Of a DNA stretch of 64,000 bases, positions 17,167-25,665 are shown in pieces. Position numbers and translations under genes: made by a program. Below the pieces are notes generated by a model. That model had not been told where the DNA came from. It searched no databases and saw only the letters and a list, made by a program, of their open reading frames with translations. How positions within the stretch are numbered: position 1 is the stretch's first letter; the number at the start of each line of letters is the position of its first letter. This stretch comes from CAYRLW01 sp964425215 (GTDB lineage: Bacteria > Spirochaetota > Spirochaetia > Treponematales > Breznakiellaceae). The stretch is taken from contig CAYRLW010000010.1 in the NCBI GenBank assembly GCA_964425215.1, positions 1-64,000 of the forward strand, given 5' to 3'.

Positions 17167-18051
17167 ATGCGTACGATCGAATCGACCCAGCGGAAAAGTT
17201 CCTATCTGTTTTTACTTCCCGCCACGGTTTTTGTGGTTTTAGCCCTTTTTTATCCCATCTATTCGGCCCTCCGGATCAGCTTTTTTGACTGGAATCTCCG
17301 GGAATTTACTAAGGCCCCGGTTTTTGTGGGTTTACAAAACTTTGCGGAACTTTTTAAAGATCAAAATTTTTGGATTAGCGTCCGGGTAACCCTCGTGTTT
17401 ACCCTGGCGGTCGTGTGCGTGGAAATGTTTACCGGAACAGTATTTGCCCTGCTTTTAGAGGAGGGGATAGCGGGTCTCCGGTTGTTTAGAACCCTCTTTG
17501 TTTTGCCTATTATGATCGCCCCGGTGGTCGTCGGTATCGTATGGAAGTTTCTGTACAATACCTCCTACGGGCCGATTAATTATCTTATCGGATTGGTCGG
17601 CGTAAAGCCCATCCAATGGTTGGCCGATCCTTCTATCGCCCTGATCGCGGTCATTATTTCCGATGTCTGGCAATGGACCCCCTTTGTGTTTCTCCTGGTT
17701 CTGGCGGGGCTCCAGGGAATTCCCAAAGAACTAACCGAGGCGGCCTCGGTGGACGGGGCGACGTATGTGCAGAATCTTTTTCATATAAAACTGCCTTCCA
17801 TCGCCCAAGTTCTGGGAATTACGGCTATCCTTCGGTTGATAGACGCATTCCGGAGCCTGGAGGTAATTTACAACCTTTCCTACGGCGGTCCCGGTGTTTC
17901 TACGGAAGTTCTCTCTCTGCACTTGTATAAAACCGCCTTCGCGGACTCCCGGCTGGGGCTTTCGTCCTCCATCGCGGTGGTTCTGCTGTTCCTTATCTTT
18001 ATTTTATCCATTCCCATCATGTGGCGGGATGTGGGTCGGAAGGAAAGGTAA
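17167..18051 (+). CDS. ABC sugar transporter permease (MalF/UgpA type)
   Basis: A protein of 294 residues with six predicted membrane helices, starting SSYLFLLPATVFVVLALFYP. The EAA loop that docks the ATPase is TEAASVDGATYVQNLFHIKL. It pairs with the next gene to form the transport channel. No ATPase gene is present in this locus, so a shared multi-sugar ATPase encoded elsewhere is probably used, as in many sugar CUT1 systems. Confidence 0.92.
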   Translation: MRTIESTQRKSSYLFLLPATVFVVLALFYPIYSALRISFFDWNLREFTKAPVFVGLQNFAELFKDQNFWISVRVTLVFTLAVVCVEMFTGTVFALLLEEGIAGLRLFRTLFVLPIMIAPVVVGIVWKFLYNTSYGPINYLIGLVGVKPIQWLADPSIALIAVIISDVWQWTPFVFLLVLAGLQGIPKELTEAASVDGATYVQNLFHIKLPSIAQVLGITAILRLIDAFRSLEVIYNLSYGGPGVSTEVLSLHLYKTAFADSRLGLSSSIAVVLLFLIFILSIPIMWRDVGRKER

Positions 18052-18054
18052 TCC

Positions 18055-18888
18055 ATGAAAACGCGGGAAAAGAAACGTATTTTTACCATCCTTCGGTACC
18101 TGGTGGTCGTGGGTGCGACTCTTTTACTCCTATTCCCTATCTACGAAATGGTGACCACGTCCTTAAAACAGGAAGTGGAAGCCTTTAGCAACCCACCTAA
18201 ATGGCTTTTCAGGCCCACCTTTGATAATTATGTGGCTGTTCTTACCAAGGCAGGATTTTTTAAATACTTCGTGAACAGCCTTATCGTGGCTTTGACCTCT
18301 ACGCTGGTCAGTGTCTTTGTGGCCGCCCTGGCGGCGTACCCCCTGGCGCGGAACCGGTTTACGGGTAAACAGGGGGTAATCGTGGCGACCTTGTTTTTGC
18401 GGATGATACCTCCGGTAATCTTGGTCGTGCCGGTGTACGTGTTTTTTAACTCCCTTAAACTGACCAACGGGCTTTTATCCCTTTTTATCATGTATACGGC
18501 CCTGAATTTGCCCTTTAACATTTGGATACTCCGAACCTTTATTATGGATTTGCCCTACGAACTGGACGAATCGGCGTTTTTAGACGGGTGTACCCCCTTT
18601 GCGGTGTTTCAACGGATCATACTTCCCCTGTTATCCCCCGGTTTAGCGGTTGCCAGCGTCTTTTCTTTTCGTTTGGCCTGGAACGAGTTTATCCTTAGCC
18701 TGGTCCTTACCAACCGGATGACCCGTACCTTGCCCGTCGCAGTGTCTCTTTACATTACCGATACGGGAACCGAGTGGGGTAAAATTACGGCCATTGCCAC
18801 GATCATCGCCCTGCCGGCCTTTATTTTTACGTTCACCGTCGCGCGAAGTTTAATTACGGGCCTTACCGCTGGTGCGGTTAAGGGCTAA
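18055..18888 (+). CDS. ABC sugar transporter permease (MalG/UgpE type)
   Basis: A protein of 277 residues with six membrane helices. It starts with a basic cytoplasmic tail and LVVVGATLLLLFPIYEMVTT and has the EAA loop DESAFLDGCTPFAVFQRIIL. It begins 3 bp after the upstream permease stop, so translation is coupled. It forms the second half of the CUT1-type importer. Confidence 0.92.
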   Translation: MKTREKKRIFTILRYLVVVGATLLLLFPIYEMVTTSLKQEVEAFSNPPKWLFRPTFDNYVAVLTKAGFFKYFVNSLIVALTSTLVSVFVAALAAYPLARNRFTGKQGVIVATLFLRMIPPVILVVPVYVFFNSLKLTNGLLSLFIMYTALNLPFNIWILRTFIMDLPYELDESAFLDGCTPFAVFQRIILPLLSPGLAVASVFSFRLAWNEFILSLVLTNRMTRTLPVAVSLYITDTGTEWGKITAIATIIALPAFIFTFTVARSLITGLTAGAVKG

Positions 18889-18924
18889 ACGGGACCTTCG
18901 GGTGCCCATATTTTGGAGGACACA

Positions 18925-19578
18925 ATGACAAGACCCCTACTGCAAGTAGCTTTGGATCACCTAGACCTAGAAAAAGCGATGGAATCGGCCCGCCTAATCG
19001 CTCCGCACGTGGATGTCCTGGAAGCGGGGACCATCCTTTGTTTTGCCGAAAGCGTTCGGGCAGTGAAAACCCTTCGGGACGCATTTCCCCAACACATCAT
19101 CGTGTCGGATCTTAAGGGGGCCGATGCGGGGGCCGTACTGGCGGAGATGGTTTTTTCCAGGGGCGCCACGTGGATGACCGTGATCTGTTCGGCTCCCTAC
19201 GCGACCATGGAAGCGGCACTCAAGGTTGCCCAAAAATACCAAGGGGATGTACAGGTGGAACTGTACGGAGACTGGACCTTTAATCACGCTAAGGAATGGC
19301 AAAAAATCGGCCTTCAACAGGCGATTTATCACCGGGGCCGGGACGCCCAAGCGGCGGGCAAGGGTTGGGACGGGGAGGATATCGATAAAATTAAACGTTT
19401 AGCCGATATGGGTTTTGGTGTTTCGGTCACCGGAGGTTTAGGTCCCGGGGATTTAGCCCAATTCCAGGGTATTCCCGTAAAGTGCTTTATTTCCGGCCGG
19501 TCCCTCTACGGTGCTCCGGACCCGTCCGCGGCCGCCCGGGAATTCCGGCAGGCCATCGATCGATATTGGAAGTCTTAA
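18925..19578 (+). CDS. ulaD: 3-keto-L-gulonate-6-phosphate decarboxylase
   Basis: A protein of 217 residues and a close match to UlaD/SgbH of the orotidine-phosphate-decarboxylase superfamily. It converts 3-keto-L-gulonate 6-phosphate to L-xylulose 5-phosphate using Mg2+. Family landmarks are LQVALDHLDLEKAM, EAGTILCF, SDLKGADAG with the Lys-Asp pair, and YHRGRDAQAAG followed by SVTGGL. GGAGG sits 5 nt before ATG 18925. It follows the permeases in the same operon and precedes the lactonase, which makes its substrate. Epimerases UlaE and UlaF, which carry the product to D-xylulose 5-phosphate, are not in the window. Confidence 0.95.
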   Translation: MTRPLLQVALDHLDLEKAMESARLIAPHVDVLEAGTILCFAESVRAVKTLRDAFPQHIIVSDLKGADAGAVLAEMVFSRGATWMTVICSAPYATMEAALKVAQKYQGDVQVELYGDWTFNHAKEWQKIGLQQAIYHRGRDAQAAGKGWDGEDIDKIKRLADMGFGVSVTGGLGPGDLAQFQGIPVKCFISGRSLYGAPDPSAAAREFRQAIDRYWKS

Positions 19579-19622
19579 AGGAATCAGGTACCCCTGCCGT
19601 ACGTTCTGAAAGGAGAAATAGG

Positions 19623-20687
19623 ATGAGTAAAATTGATGAGATAAGCCGAGAGTCCTGGATCCTCTCTACCTTCCCCGAATGGGGAACCTGGCTCAACGAA
19701 GAGATAGAACAGGAGATCGTTAGGCCGAACACCGTGGCCCTTTGGTGGCTTGGTTGCACGGGAATTTGGATAAAATCACCCGGGGGGGCCAATCTTTCTA
19801 TCGATCTTTGGGTTGGTACGGGGAAGCGGACCCGGAAGAATCCCTTAATGACCAGTCAGCATCAAATGCAGAGGATGGCGGGGGTTCAAAAGTTACAGTT
19901 GAATCTTCGAAATAGCGTTTTTGTTATCGATCCCTTCGCCATAAAACAGGTGGACGCGATTTTGGCAACCCACGACCATGGGGACCATATCGACGCCAAC
20001 GTGGCCGCTGCGGTTTTAAAGAACTGCGATTCTACGGTACCCTTTATCGGTCCCAAGGCCTGCGTGGAGCTTTGGAAAAAATGGGGCGTCCCGGCGGACC
20101 GATGCGTAGAGGTCCGCCCCGGCATGTCGGTCAAAATTAAGGACACGGAAATTGTAGCCCTGGAAAGTTTTGACCGGACTGCCCTAATTACCGCCCCCGT
20201 AGGGGTAACGCTTCGGGATAAAATGCCCCAAAATATGGACGACCGGGCGGTGAATTACCTTATTAAAACCCCCGGTGGCAACATTTACCACTCGGGGGAT
20301 TCCCACTATTCCAACTACTTCGCTAAACATGGTAACGACCACCGCATCGATGTGGCTCTTGGGTCCTTTGGCGAAAACCCCCGGGGTATAACCGATAAAA
20401 TGACCAGCGTGGATATTCTGCGGATGGCCGAAAGCCTTAACGCCCAGGTGGTGATTCCCATACATCACGACGTGTGGACCAACTTCCAGGCCGATCCTCG
20501 AGAAATATTGGTGCTGTGGGAAATGCGGCGCCATCGGCTTCGCTATAACTTTAAGCCCTTTATTTGGCAGGTGGGAGGAAAGTTTACGTACCCCGACGAC
20601 AAGGACGCCCTGGAATACCACTATCCCCGGGGCTTCGACGACGTGTTCTCGGGGGAACACGACCTGCCTTTCCTATCGTTTCTATAA
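19623..20687 (+). CDS. ulaG: L-ascorbate-6-phosphate lactonase
   Basis: A protein of 354 residues of the metallo-beta-lactamase superfamily, matching UlaG in length and sequence. It opens L-ascorbate 6-phosphate to 3-keto-L-gulonate 6-phosphate. The metal-binding HDHGDH motif is at residues 117-122, and further metal ligands are in IYHSGDSHYS and VIPIHHDVWTN. AGGAG precedes ATG 19623. It is the last gene of the import/decarboxylase operon. Its presence implies that the imported sugar acid reaches the cytosol and is phosphorylated before this step, presumably by the divergent FGGY kinase. Confidence 0.95.
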   Translation: MSKIDEISRESWILSTFPEWGTWLNEEIEQEIVRPNTVALWWLGCTGIWIKSPGGANLSIDLWVGTGKRTRKNPLMTSQHQMQRMAGVQKLQLNLRNSVFVIDPFAIKQVDAILATHDHGDHIDANVAAAVLKNCDSTVPFIGPKACVELWKKWGVPADRCVEVRPGMSVKIKDTEIVALESFDRTALITAPVGVTLRDKMPQNMDDRAVNYLIKTPGGNIYHSGDSHYSNYFAKHGNDHRIDVALGSFGENPRGITDKMTSVDILRMAESLNAQVVIPIHHDVWTNFQADPREILVLWEMRRHRLRYNFKPFIWQVGGKFTYPDDKDALEYHYPRGFDDVFSGEHDLPFLSFL

Positions 20688-20769
20688 AAGCGCCGTTTTT
20701 ACGCGAAGGCACCGAATCCGCGCTGTTTCAGTACGGGCCCTGGGTTGATCTTAAAATATCGATAGGTTA

Positions 20770-20922
20770 GAGGTGTTTGCAAAAGTCTGTTACTTTTGCA
20801 AACACCTCTTGCAGTATTTTTGCAATTTAAAAATAAATATTTATATTATAAAGAATAGCAAAAATACTGCATATACTTCTAAGGTAGCTCTTTCAAAACT
20901 CCCTGAGTTTTGAAAGAGCCTC
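20770..20922 (+). mobile_element. MITE-like element, full copy 1
   Basis: A 153-bp non-coding element. The left hairpin has a perfect 16-bp stem (GAGGTGTTTGCAAAAG) with loop TCTGTTA. The centre carries GCAGTATTTTT and its complement AAAAATACTGC around an AT-rich core. The right hairpin (GCTCTTTCAAAACT) ends in GAGCCTC. GTTA borders it on both sides (20766-20769, 20923-20926), consistent with a target-site duplication. Confidence 0.85.
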
Positions 20923-20985
20923 GTTAGATAACCCAGGGAGGGTCTGCTGTTCGTCGCCGAGGCTAACCCCTTAGGTTGCCGTCTT

Positions 20986-21399
20986 TTAGTGAAGATACTC
21001 GGTATGATCCTTCAGCGTCCCGTTTAGATGGGCGGTTAGGGCATCGTCGATTTTTTCTAAATCCGTAACCAACGGTTGTATCCCCGCTCGCTTCATGGCT
21101 TCGTAGGCCCCCGCGCCCATGCCGCCCACCACCAGGTATTGGCAATCCTCGATGGCCGAAGCCATTCGGGAGTGCCGGTCGTCCGCGTCGGGCCCGTACC
21201 CGTGGCGGGTTTCCTGGCCCGAGCTGTGGGAATGGTGGTCCCCCTGTTCCTGGGACGCGAATTGGGCATGGCCCATCTTATCCCTCCGCTCCCGGTTCGC
21301 CACCTTGCCATCCTCTACGGTCAAAATCTCATAGTACCGGGCTCTGCCAAAGTGTTGGCTGATGGTTACCCCATCGTCGGTAACAAACGCTATTTTCAT
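20986..21399 (-). CDS. Dinitrogenase iron-molybdenum cofactor family protein (NifX/NifB-like) with His-rich insert
   Basis: A protein of 137 residues. The N-terminus MKIAFVTDDGVTISQHFGRA, with EILTVEDGKV following, and the C-terminal QYLVVGGMGAGAYEAMKRAG are the family signature. Members bind FeMo-cofactor precursors or Fe-S clusters; many occur outside nitrogen fixation. The middle (about residues 45-80) is an unusually His, Asp and Gln-rich segment that could bind metal. No nif genes occur in the window. The gene is flanked by two full MITE copies. Confidence 0.87.
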   Translation of the reverse strand: MKIAFVTDDGVTISQHFGRARYYEILTVEDGKVANRERRDKMGHAQFASQEQGDHHSHSSGQETRHGYGPDADDRHSRMASAIEDCQYLVVGGMGAGAYEAMKRAGIQPLVTDLEKIDDALTAHLNGTLKDHTEYLH

Positions 21400-21464
21400 A
21401 CTATGTATCTCCCCATACGCTGGATTTATAAGCTTATGCTAATAATACTCCCTGGCATAAAAAA

Positions 21465-21506
21465 AGTCTAGGAGTCCGCCGGGCAGGTCCGACAAACTCT
21501 TAGACT
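21465..21506 (-). terminator. Terminator-like hairpin upstream of the NifX-like gene
   Basis: A 10-bp stem (one G-U pair) with arms at 21465-21474 and 21497-21506. Read on the minus strand it is followed by TTTTTT. Its loop shares GTCCGACAAACTC with the hairpin at 44727. It could stop antisense transcription or attenuate the gene at 20986. Confidence 0.5.
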
Positions 21507-21548
21507 AGAATGCATCTCTACCCTGGACCCGTAAAATGTCAAATTATA

Positions 21549-21701
21549 GAGGTTCTTTCAAAAGTCTGTTACTTTTGAAAGAACCTCTTGCAGTATTTTT
21601 ACAGTTTCGATATAAATATTTATATTATAAAGAATAGTAAAAATACTGCATATATATCTAAGGTAGCTCTTTCAAAACTCCCTGAGTTTTGAAAGAGCCT
21701 C
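21549..21701 (+). mobile_element. MITE-like element, full copy 2
   Basis: 153 bp, same architecture as copy 1. Its left stem differs (GAGGTTCTTTCAAAAG) but stays perfectly paired, that is, compensatory changes. TATA borders both sides (21545-21548, 21702-21705). Centre and right hairpin are nearly identical to copy 1. Confidence 0.87.
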
Positions 21702-21709
21702 TATATAAT

Positions 21710-21746
21710 GGCGCTTTCAAAACTCAGGGGCTTTTGAAGGAGCTTC
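21710..21746 (+). repeat. Hairpin-only derivative of the MITE end
   Basis: GCGCTTTCAAAACTC, a short loop, then CTTTTGAAGGAGCTTC, directly beside copy 2. ATAAT lies on both sides (21705-21709, 21747-21751), again like a short target duplication. Confidence 0.5.
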
Positions 21747-21787
21747 ATAATTCTATCACATTAGTTCAGCAAACCAGGATAAGGGGT

Positions 21788-22594
21788 ATGAAACCAGTAA
21801 AATCTGACGACGGGCTATTCTATTTCGCTTCGCTTCCCGACCGGGATTTGCGGAAAGAGGGCTTCATTATCGGAGAAGGGCGTCTGGTGGCCGAACGGGT
21901 GGCGCGTTATTGCGAGCCCCTGGGCGTGGTAGCCCTTCCGGCGGCACAGTCGGAGGCGGAACGGATAGCCGCGGGTCGGTGTCCGGTCTTTGTTCGATCA
22001 GAAAAGGAAATCAGTACCCTGGTAGGCTTCCCCTTTCATCGGGGACTCATAATCGTGGGCCGACGGCCTTCGCTGGGATCCCTCTCGACGCTTCCGACGG
22101 ACTATCGTCGGTGGAAGCGGATCCTGGTTCTCCCTTCGCCGTCGGACCCAGAAAACCTGGGAGTCCTGACCCGAACGGCCTCCGCCCTGGGTTGGGACGC
22201 GGTGTTGCTTGGTCCCGGGGCCTGTGATCCCTTTGGGCGTCGGGCCCTCCGCTGTTCCATGGGGGCGACCCTGTCGCTTCCCCTTATCAGCTTCGAAGAC
22301 CCTTCGTCTCTGGACTCTTTAATTTCCGACGGCTGGATCTTCGTGGCCGCCGCCTTGGAATCCCATACGCGGCCCCCCGAAACTCTATCGACGGTGGATT
22401 CCTTAGCCCTGGTGATGGGAAACGAACGGTTTGGCATCCCCCGGGGTATCCGGGAGCGGTGCGCTTTTTCCGTAGGAATTCCGCAAAAAAGAACCGCCGA
22501 CGAGGGGCTGGACTCCCTTAACGTGGCCGCCGCAGGGGCGATTTTGCTCTGGGAAGGTTCGCCCCAACGGAACTCCGGGACGGTTGGAACCTAG
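21788..22594 (+). CDS. SpoU/TrmH-family RNA 2'-O-methyltransferase
   Basis: A protein of 268 residues. An N-terminal substrate-binding region (FIIGEGRLVAERVARY, LVGFPFHRGLIIVGRR) precedes the knotted SPOUT domain. Motif 1 is DPENLGVLTRTA, motif 2 is LALVMGNERFGIP and motif 3 SLNVAAAGAILL. It would methylate a ribose in rRNA or tRNA using S-adenosylmethionine; the target nucleotide cannot be told. The frame extends upstream into the repeat elements, so I start at ATG 21788, where non-repeat sequence begins. The stop overlaps the converging receiver gene by 4 bp. Confidence 0.9.
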   Translation: MKPVKSDDGLFYFASLPDRDLRKEGFIIGEGRLVAERVARYCEPLGVVALPAAQSEAERIAAGRCPVFVRSEKEISTLVGFPFHRGLIIVGRRPSLGSLSTLPTDYRRWKRILVLPSPSDPENLGVLTRTASALGWDAVLLGPGACDPFGRRALRCSMGATLSLPLISFEDPSSLDSLISDGWIFVAAALESHTRPPETLSTVDSLALVMGNERFGIPRGIRERCAFSVGIPQKRTADEGLDSLNVAAAGAILLWEGSPQRNSGTVGT

Positions 22595-22968
22595 GGACAG
22601 CTGTTTTTAAGGATACCGTCGACGGTTTCGTAAAGATCCTCCGCCGTAAAAGGTTTTGAGAGTATGCAGGTGGCGCCGAACTGTTGGGCCAGGTTTTTAA
22701 AGGGCCGTATGGTGGTCCGAACTTTACCGGACATAATGATGACCGGTATCCGGGGATGGGAATTTCTAATTTGCATGAGCAGTTCCATACCCCCTAAGCC
22801 CGGAAGCACCACGTCTAAAAGAATCAGATCCACCGCCGAATGGGCCAATATTTCCTTGGCCGCCTCCGCCGATTGGGCGAGCAATACCCCATGATTTTTC
22901 TTTTTCAACATAGCCGTGGTTACTTGCAGAATCGCTTCGTCATCGTCCACTACCAGAATAGTACCCAT
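22591..22968 (-). CDS. Stand-alone response-regulator receiver protein
   Basis: A 125-residue CheY-like protein with no output domain. The acidic pocket is Asp8-Asp10, the phospho-acceptor Asp52 is in LILLDVVLPGLGG, the switch Ser is in IIMSGK and the invariant Lys in ILSKPF. It is the last gene of a minus-strand unit after parA and parB, 18 bp beyond parB. Partner kinase unknown; candidates within the window are the HATPase proteins at 26512 and 54794. Confidence 0.92.
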   Translation of the reverse strand: MGTILVVDDDEAILQVTTAMLKKKNHGVLLAQSAEAAKEILAHSAVDLILLDVVLPGLGGMELLMQIRNSHPRIPVIIMSGKVRTTIRPFKNLAQQFGATCILSKPFTAEDLYETVDGILKNSCP

Positions 22969-22986
22969 GGGGGTCTCCTCTTAGGC

Positions 22987-23874
22987 TTAATTATCCTTGG
23001 GTTTCGCAAGAATCTCGTATAATCGATCCAGATCTTCCATGGAATAGTAATCGATCCGGATTGTTCCCCTTTTTAAACCACCGGAGATAGCGACCTTGGT
23101 CCCCAAAGCATCGATAAATTTCTGCTCTATTTCCAATAATTCCACGGGTTTATCGGTTTTTTCCTTTTCTTCGGTTTTCCGTTCCGCCGCACGGATCCCC
23201 TTGTTCAGTTCCCCGGCGTATTTTTCCGCTTCCCGAACCGATATTCCCTCGGCGATGATTTTTCCAAAGAGAAGCCGTTGATCCGCCGGGTTCAGGACCG
23301 ACAGGATGGTCCGGGCGTGTCCGCTGGTTAATTGCCCCGAAGCTAGAGCTTTTTGGATATCCTCGGGGAGTTTTAAAAGACGCAGGGCGTTGGCCACGGT
23401 GGTCCGATTTTTCCCCACCCGGGAAGCCACTTCCTCCTGGGAAAGCCCCGTGAGGTCCATCAAATTTCGGTAGGCTAACGCCTCTTCCAGGGGGTTTAGG
23501 TCGGAACGCTGGACGTTTTCTATCAGGGCCACCTCGAGGCGCCGTTCGTCCGAATAGTTGCGAACTATGGCGGGAATTTCTCCCAGTCCCGCTAACCGGG
23601 CGGCCCGATACCGCCGCTCTCCCGCCACGATCGTGTAGGTACCGCTCCCCCGATCTTCCACGATTATCGGCTGTATTACCCCGTGTTCCCGGATAGAAGC
23701 GGCCAACTCCTGAAGTTCCTCCTCGTCGAAGGATTTTCTGGGTTGGTTAGGGTTAGCATTAATAGAATCCAGGGGAATTTTCAGCTCCGACCCCTCAGGG
23801 GGACGCTTTTCGTCAGCGGAGGTTCCGGAAAGAAGGGCGTCTAACCCCTTACCGAGGCCGTATTTAGCGGTCAC
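22987..23874 (-). CDS. parB: ParB-family chromosome-partitioning protein
   Basis: A protein of 295 residues. The N-terminus has the ParA-stimulating segment (KYGLGKGLDALL) and IPLDSINANPNQPRKSFDEE. The CTP-binding box follows (VAGERRYRAARLAG), then the helix-turn-helix LSQEEVASRVGKNRTTVANA and the C-terminal dimerisation domain. It binds parS sites near the origin and loads condensin. I saw no perfect parS palindrome in the window. The start overlaps parA by 11 bp. Confidence 0.95.
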   Translation of the reverse strand: MTAKYGLGKGLDALLSGTSADEKRPPEGSELKIPLDSINANPNQPRKSFDEEELQELAASIREHGVIQPIIVEDRGSGTYTIVAGERRYRAARLAGLGEIPAIVRNYSDERRLEVALIENVQRSDLNPLEEALAYRNLMDLTGLSQEEVASRVGKNRTTVANALRLLKLPEDIQKALASGQLTSGHARTILSVLNPADQRLLFGKIIAEGISVREAEKYAGELNKGIRAAERKTEEKEKTDKPVELLEIEQKFIDALGTKVAISGGLKRGTIRIDYYSMEDLDRLYEILAKPKDN

Positions 23875-24622
23875 GTTGCAGTACCTCCTGGGCTAAACTC
23901 TGGTAACTTCGGGCTCCCACACACAGGGCGTCGTATTGGGATATGGGTATCCCGTGGGACGGGGCTTCGGAAAGCCGCACGTTCCTGGGAATGATGGTTT
24001 TGAATACCCGGTCCTTAAAGTATCCCGTTACCTGTCGAACCACATCCTGGGCTAGGCGGGTCCGTTGGTCGTACATAGTAAAGAAAATACCCCCAATTTC
24101 CAAGGCCGGGTTAAGGTTTTTTTGCACCCTTTTTACGGTCTGTAACAGTAAAGAAAGACCCTCCAGGGCGTAATATTCGCACTGCAGGGGGATTAGTACC
24201 GCGTCGGCGGCCACAAGACCGTTCAAAGTTAAAACCCCCAGGGATGGGGGACAATCGATCAATATGTAATCATACGTTCCCCGTATAGGTTCCAGGGCGT
24301 TTTTTAAATAATATTCCCGGTTCTCCTGCTCCACCAGCTCGACGGCGGCTCCCGATAGGTCGATGCTGGCGGGAATAAGGTAAAGATTCCGAACCGAGGT
24401 TTCCTGAATTGTCTGTTCTACCGTCGCGGTTTGGGATAGTAACTGGTACACCGTGGGCTTACCCTTATCGGCTCCCAACCCGCTACTAAGGTTTGCTTGG
24501 GAATCAAAATCCACTAAAAGAACCGATTTTCCGGCCTCCGCAAGGTACGCGCCGATATTGATGGCGGAAGTCGTCTTCCCGACCCCTCCCTTCTGGTTTA
24601 CAAAAACGTAGGTTTTTCCCAT
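23864..24622 (-). CDS. parA: ParA/Soj ATPase
   Basis: A 252-residue deviant Walker ATPase that works with ParB in chromosome segregation. The deviant Walker A loop is NQKGGVGKTTSAIN, the switch regions VDFDSQANLS and DYILIDCPPSLGVL. Two ATGs (24634, 24622) are possible; the second matches the family N-terminus MGKTYVFVNQKGG. Neither has a strong ribosome-binding site. It is the first gene of the parA-parB-receiver unit. Confidence 0.95.
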   Translation of the reverse strand: MGKTYVFVNQKGGVGKTTSAINIGAYLAEAGKSVLLVDFDSQANLSSGLGADKGKPTVYQLLSQTATVEQTIQETSVRNLYLIPASIDLSGAAVELVEQENREYYLKNALEPIRGTYDYILIDCPPSLGVLTLNGLVAADAVLIPLQCEYYALEGLSLLLQTVKRVQKNLNPALEIGGIFFTMYDQRTRLAQDVVRQVTGYFKDRVFKTIIPRNVRLSEAPSHGIPISQYDALCVGARSYQSLAQEVLQRDR

Positions 24623-24760
24623 GGTGCCGACCATTTATAATGAAATTTAGCAGGATTTCGCAATTGAAGACCCTAAACACAGTATAGCACGGGATGGATA
24701 AAGATTGCTATTGAATCCCCGCGTATATGCGGGTATTCTTAGATCGCGGAGGAAAGGACC

Positions 24761-25300
24761 ATGATTCACTCGATAGGGACCCGGGTCCCCACAATTCATC
24801 CCAGTGTTTTTATCGCCTGGAACGCCGAGGTAGCGGGCCAGGTGGACGCGGCCGAGGACGTTTCCATTTGGTTTTCCGTCACCATACGGGCGGATTTAGC
24901 GGCGGTCCGTATCGCCGGGGGAAGTAACGTGCAGGATGGTACGGTTATCCATGTGGATACGGATTTACCGTGTATTATAGGAAAAAATGTTACCGTGGGT
25001 CACAACGCTACCCTCCATTCCTGCATTATCGGCGACGGTTCCCTTATCGGTATTGGGGCGGTCGTTTTGAACGGCGCCGAAATTGGCGCTAGTTCCCTGG
25101 TGGGGGCCGGGGCGTTGGTCACCCAGGAGAAAAAGTTTCCTCCCCGTTCGCTTATTCTCGGTTCTCCCGCCAAATTTATCCGAGAATTAACCGAGCAGGA
25201 GGTGGCGGATATGCTTAAAAACGCCGAGCATTATAGGGAACTTGCCCGGATTGCTAGAACCGAGTACCATGAAATACCCGCGAGTTTGGAGGATCGATGA
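24761..25300 (+). CDS. Gamma-carbonic-anhydrase-like hexapeptide protein (YrdA/PaaY family)
   Basis: A protein of 179 residues forming a left-handed beta helix of hexapeptide repeats. VQDGTVIHVDTD and IIGKNVTVGHNATLHSCIIG contain the three metal-binding His positions typical of the family, and PPRSLILGSPAKFIREL is the conserved C-terminal clamp. Activity varies between carbonic anhydrase and unknown. AGGA precedes the ATG. The stop overlaps the next gene by 4 bp, which makes it the first gene of the hydrogenase-companion-like operon. Confidence 0.92.
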   Translation: MIHSIGTRVPTIHPSVFIAWNAEVAGQVDAAEDVSIWFSVTIRADLAAVRIAGGSNVQDGTVIHVDTDLPCIIGKNVTVGHNATLHSCIIGDGSLIGIGAVVLNGAEIGASSLVGAGALVTQEKKFPPRSLILGSPAKFIRELTEQEVADMLKNAEHYRELARIARTEYHEIPASLEDR

Positions 25301-25665
25301 CCTTTCCCGACCTGGTAGAAAAATTGCCCGCCCACGTGGTGAACCGGGCTTCCAACTTTATGGAAACGTCGGTTTTACAAGTGTTTGCCGGAGATTTAAT
25401 GAGCGACGTGCTGGTCACCGATTTTGAGGACCTCCTTATTGTTACCTCCCTGGCATCCGAACAGGTGGTCCGAACCGCTGATATCGTGGGCGCCAAGGGT
25501 ATTTTGTTGGTTAACGATAAGGATCCTCCCCTGGTGATGAAGCAATTGGCGGAAAAACAGGACCTTAACCTGCTTTCCACGCCCCTTTCCATGTACGAAG
25601 CCTGCGTCGGCCTGAACGGGATATTCAATTCCTTGTATCAATCCGATACGGAGACAAACCCATGA
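25297..25665 (+). CDS. DRTGG-domain-like protein, first copy
   Basis: A 122-residue soluble alpha/beta protein resembling the DRTGG-type regulatory domain. It has VLQVFAGDLMSDVLVTDFED, then LIVTSLASEQVVRTADIVGAKGILLVN and a C-terminal LLSTPLSMYEAC. A second paralogue lies at 27441. Such small proteins recur next to CBS, HATPase and PHP genes and [FeFe] hydrogenase subunits in Clostridia and Thermotogae, but their ligand is not known. It overlaps both neighbours by 4 bp. Confidence 0.72.
   Translation: MTFPDLVEKLPAHVVNRASNFMETSVLQVFAGDLMSDVLVTDFEDLLIVTSLASEQVVRTADIVGAKGILLVNDKDPPLVMKQLAEKQDLNLLSTPLSMYEACVGLNGIFNSLYQSDTETNP

Noticed and set aside
20986..21399. A nitrogen-fixation locus
   Set aside because: Only a family-level NifX/NifB-like protein is present; no nifHDK or other nif genes in the window.
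21689..21787. N-terminal extension of the SpoU methyltransferase
   Set aside because: It would be encoded by the repeat elements; ATG 21788 gives the normal family length.
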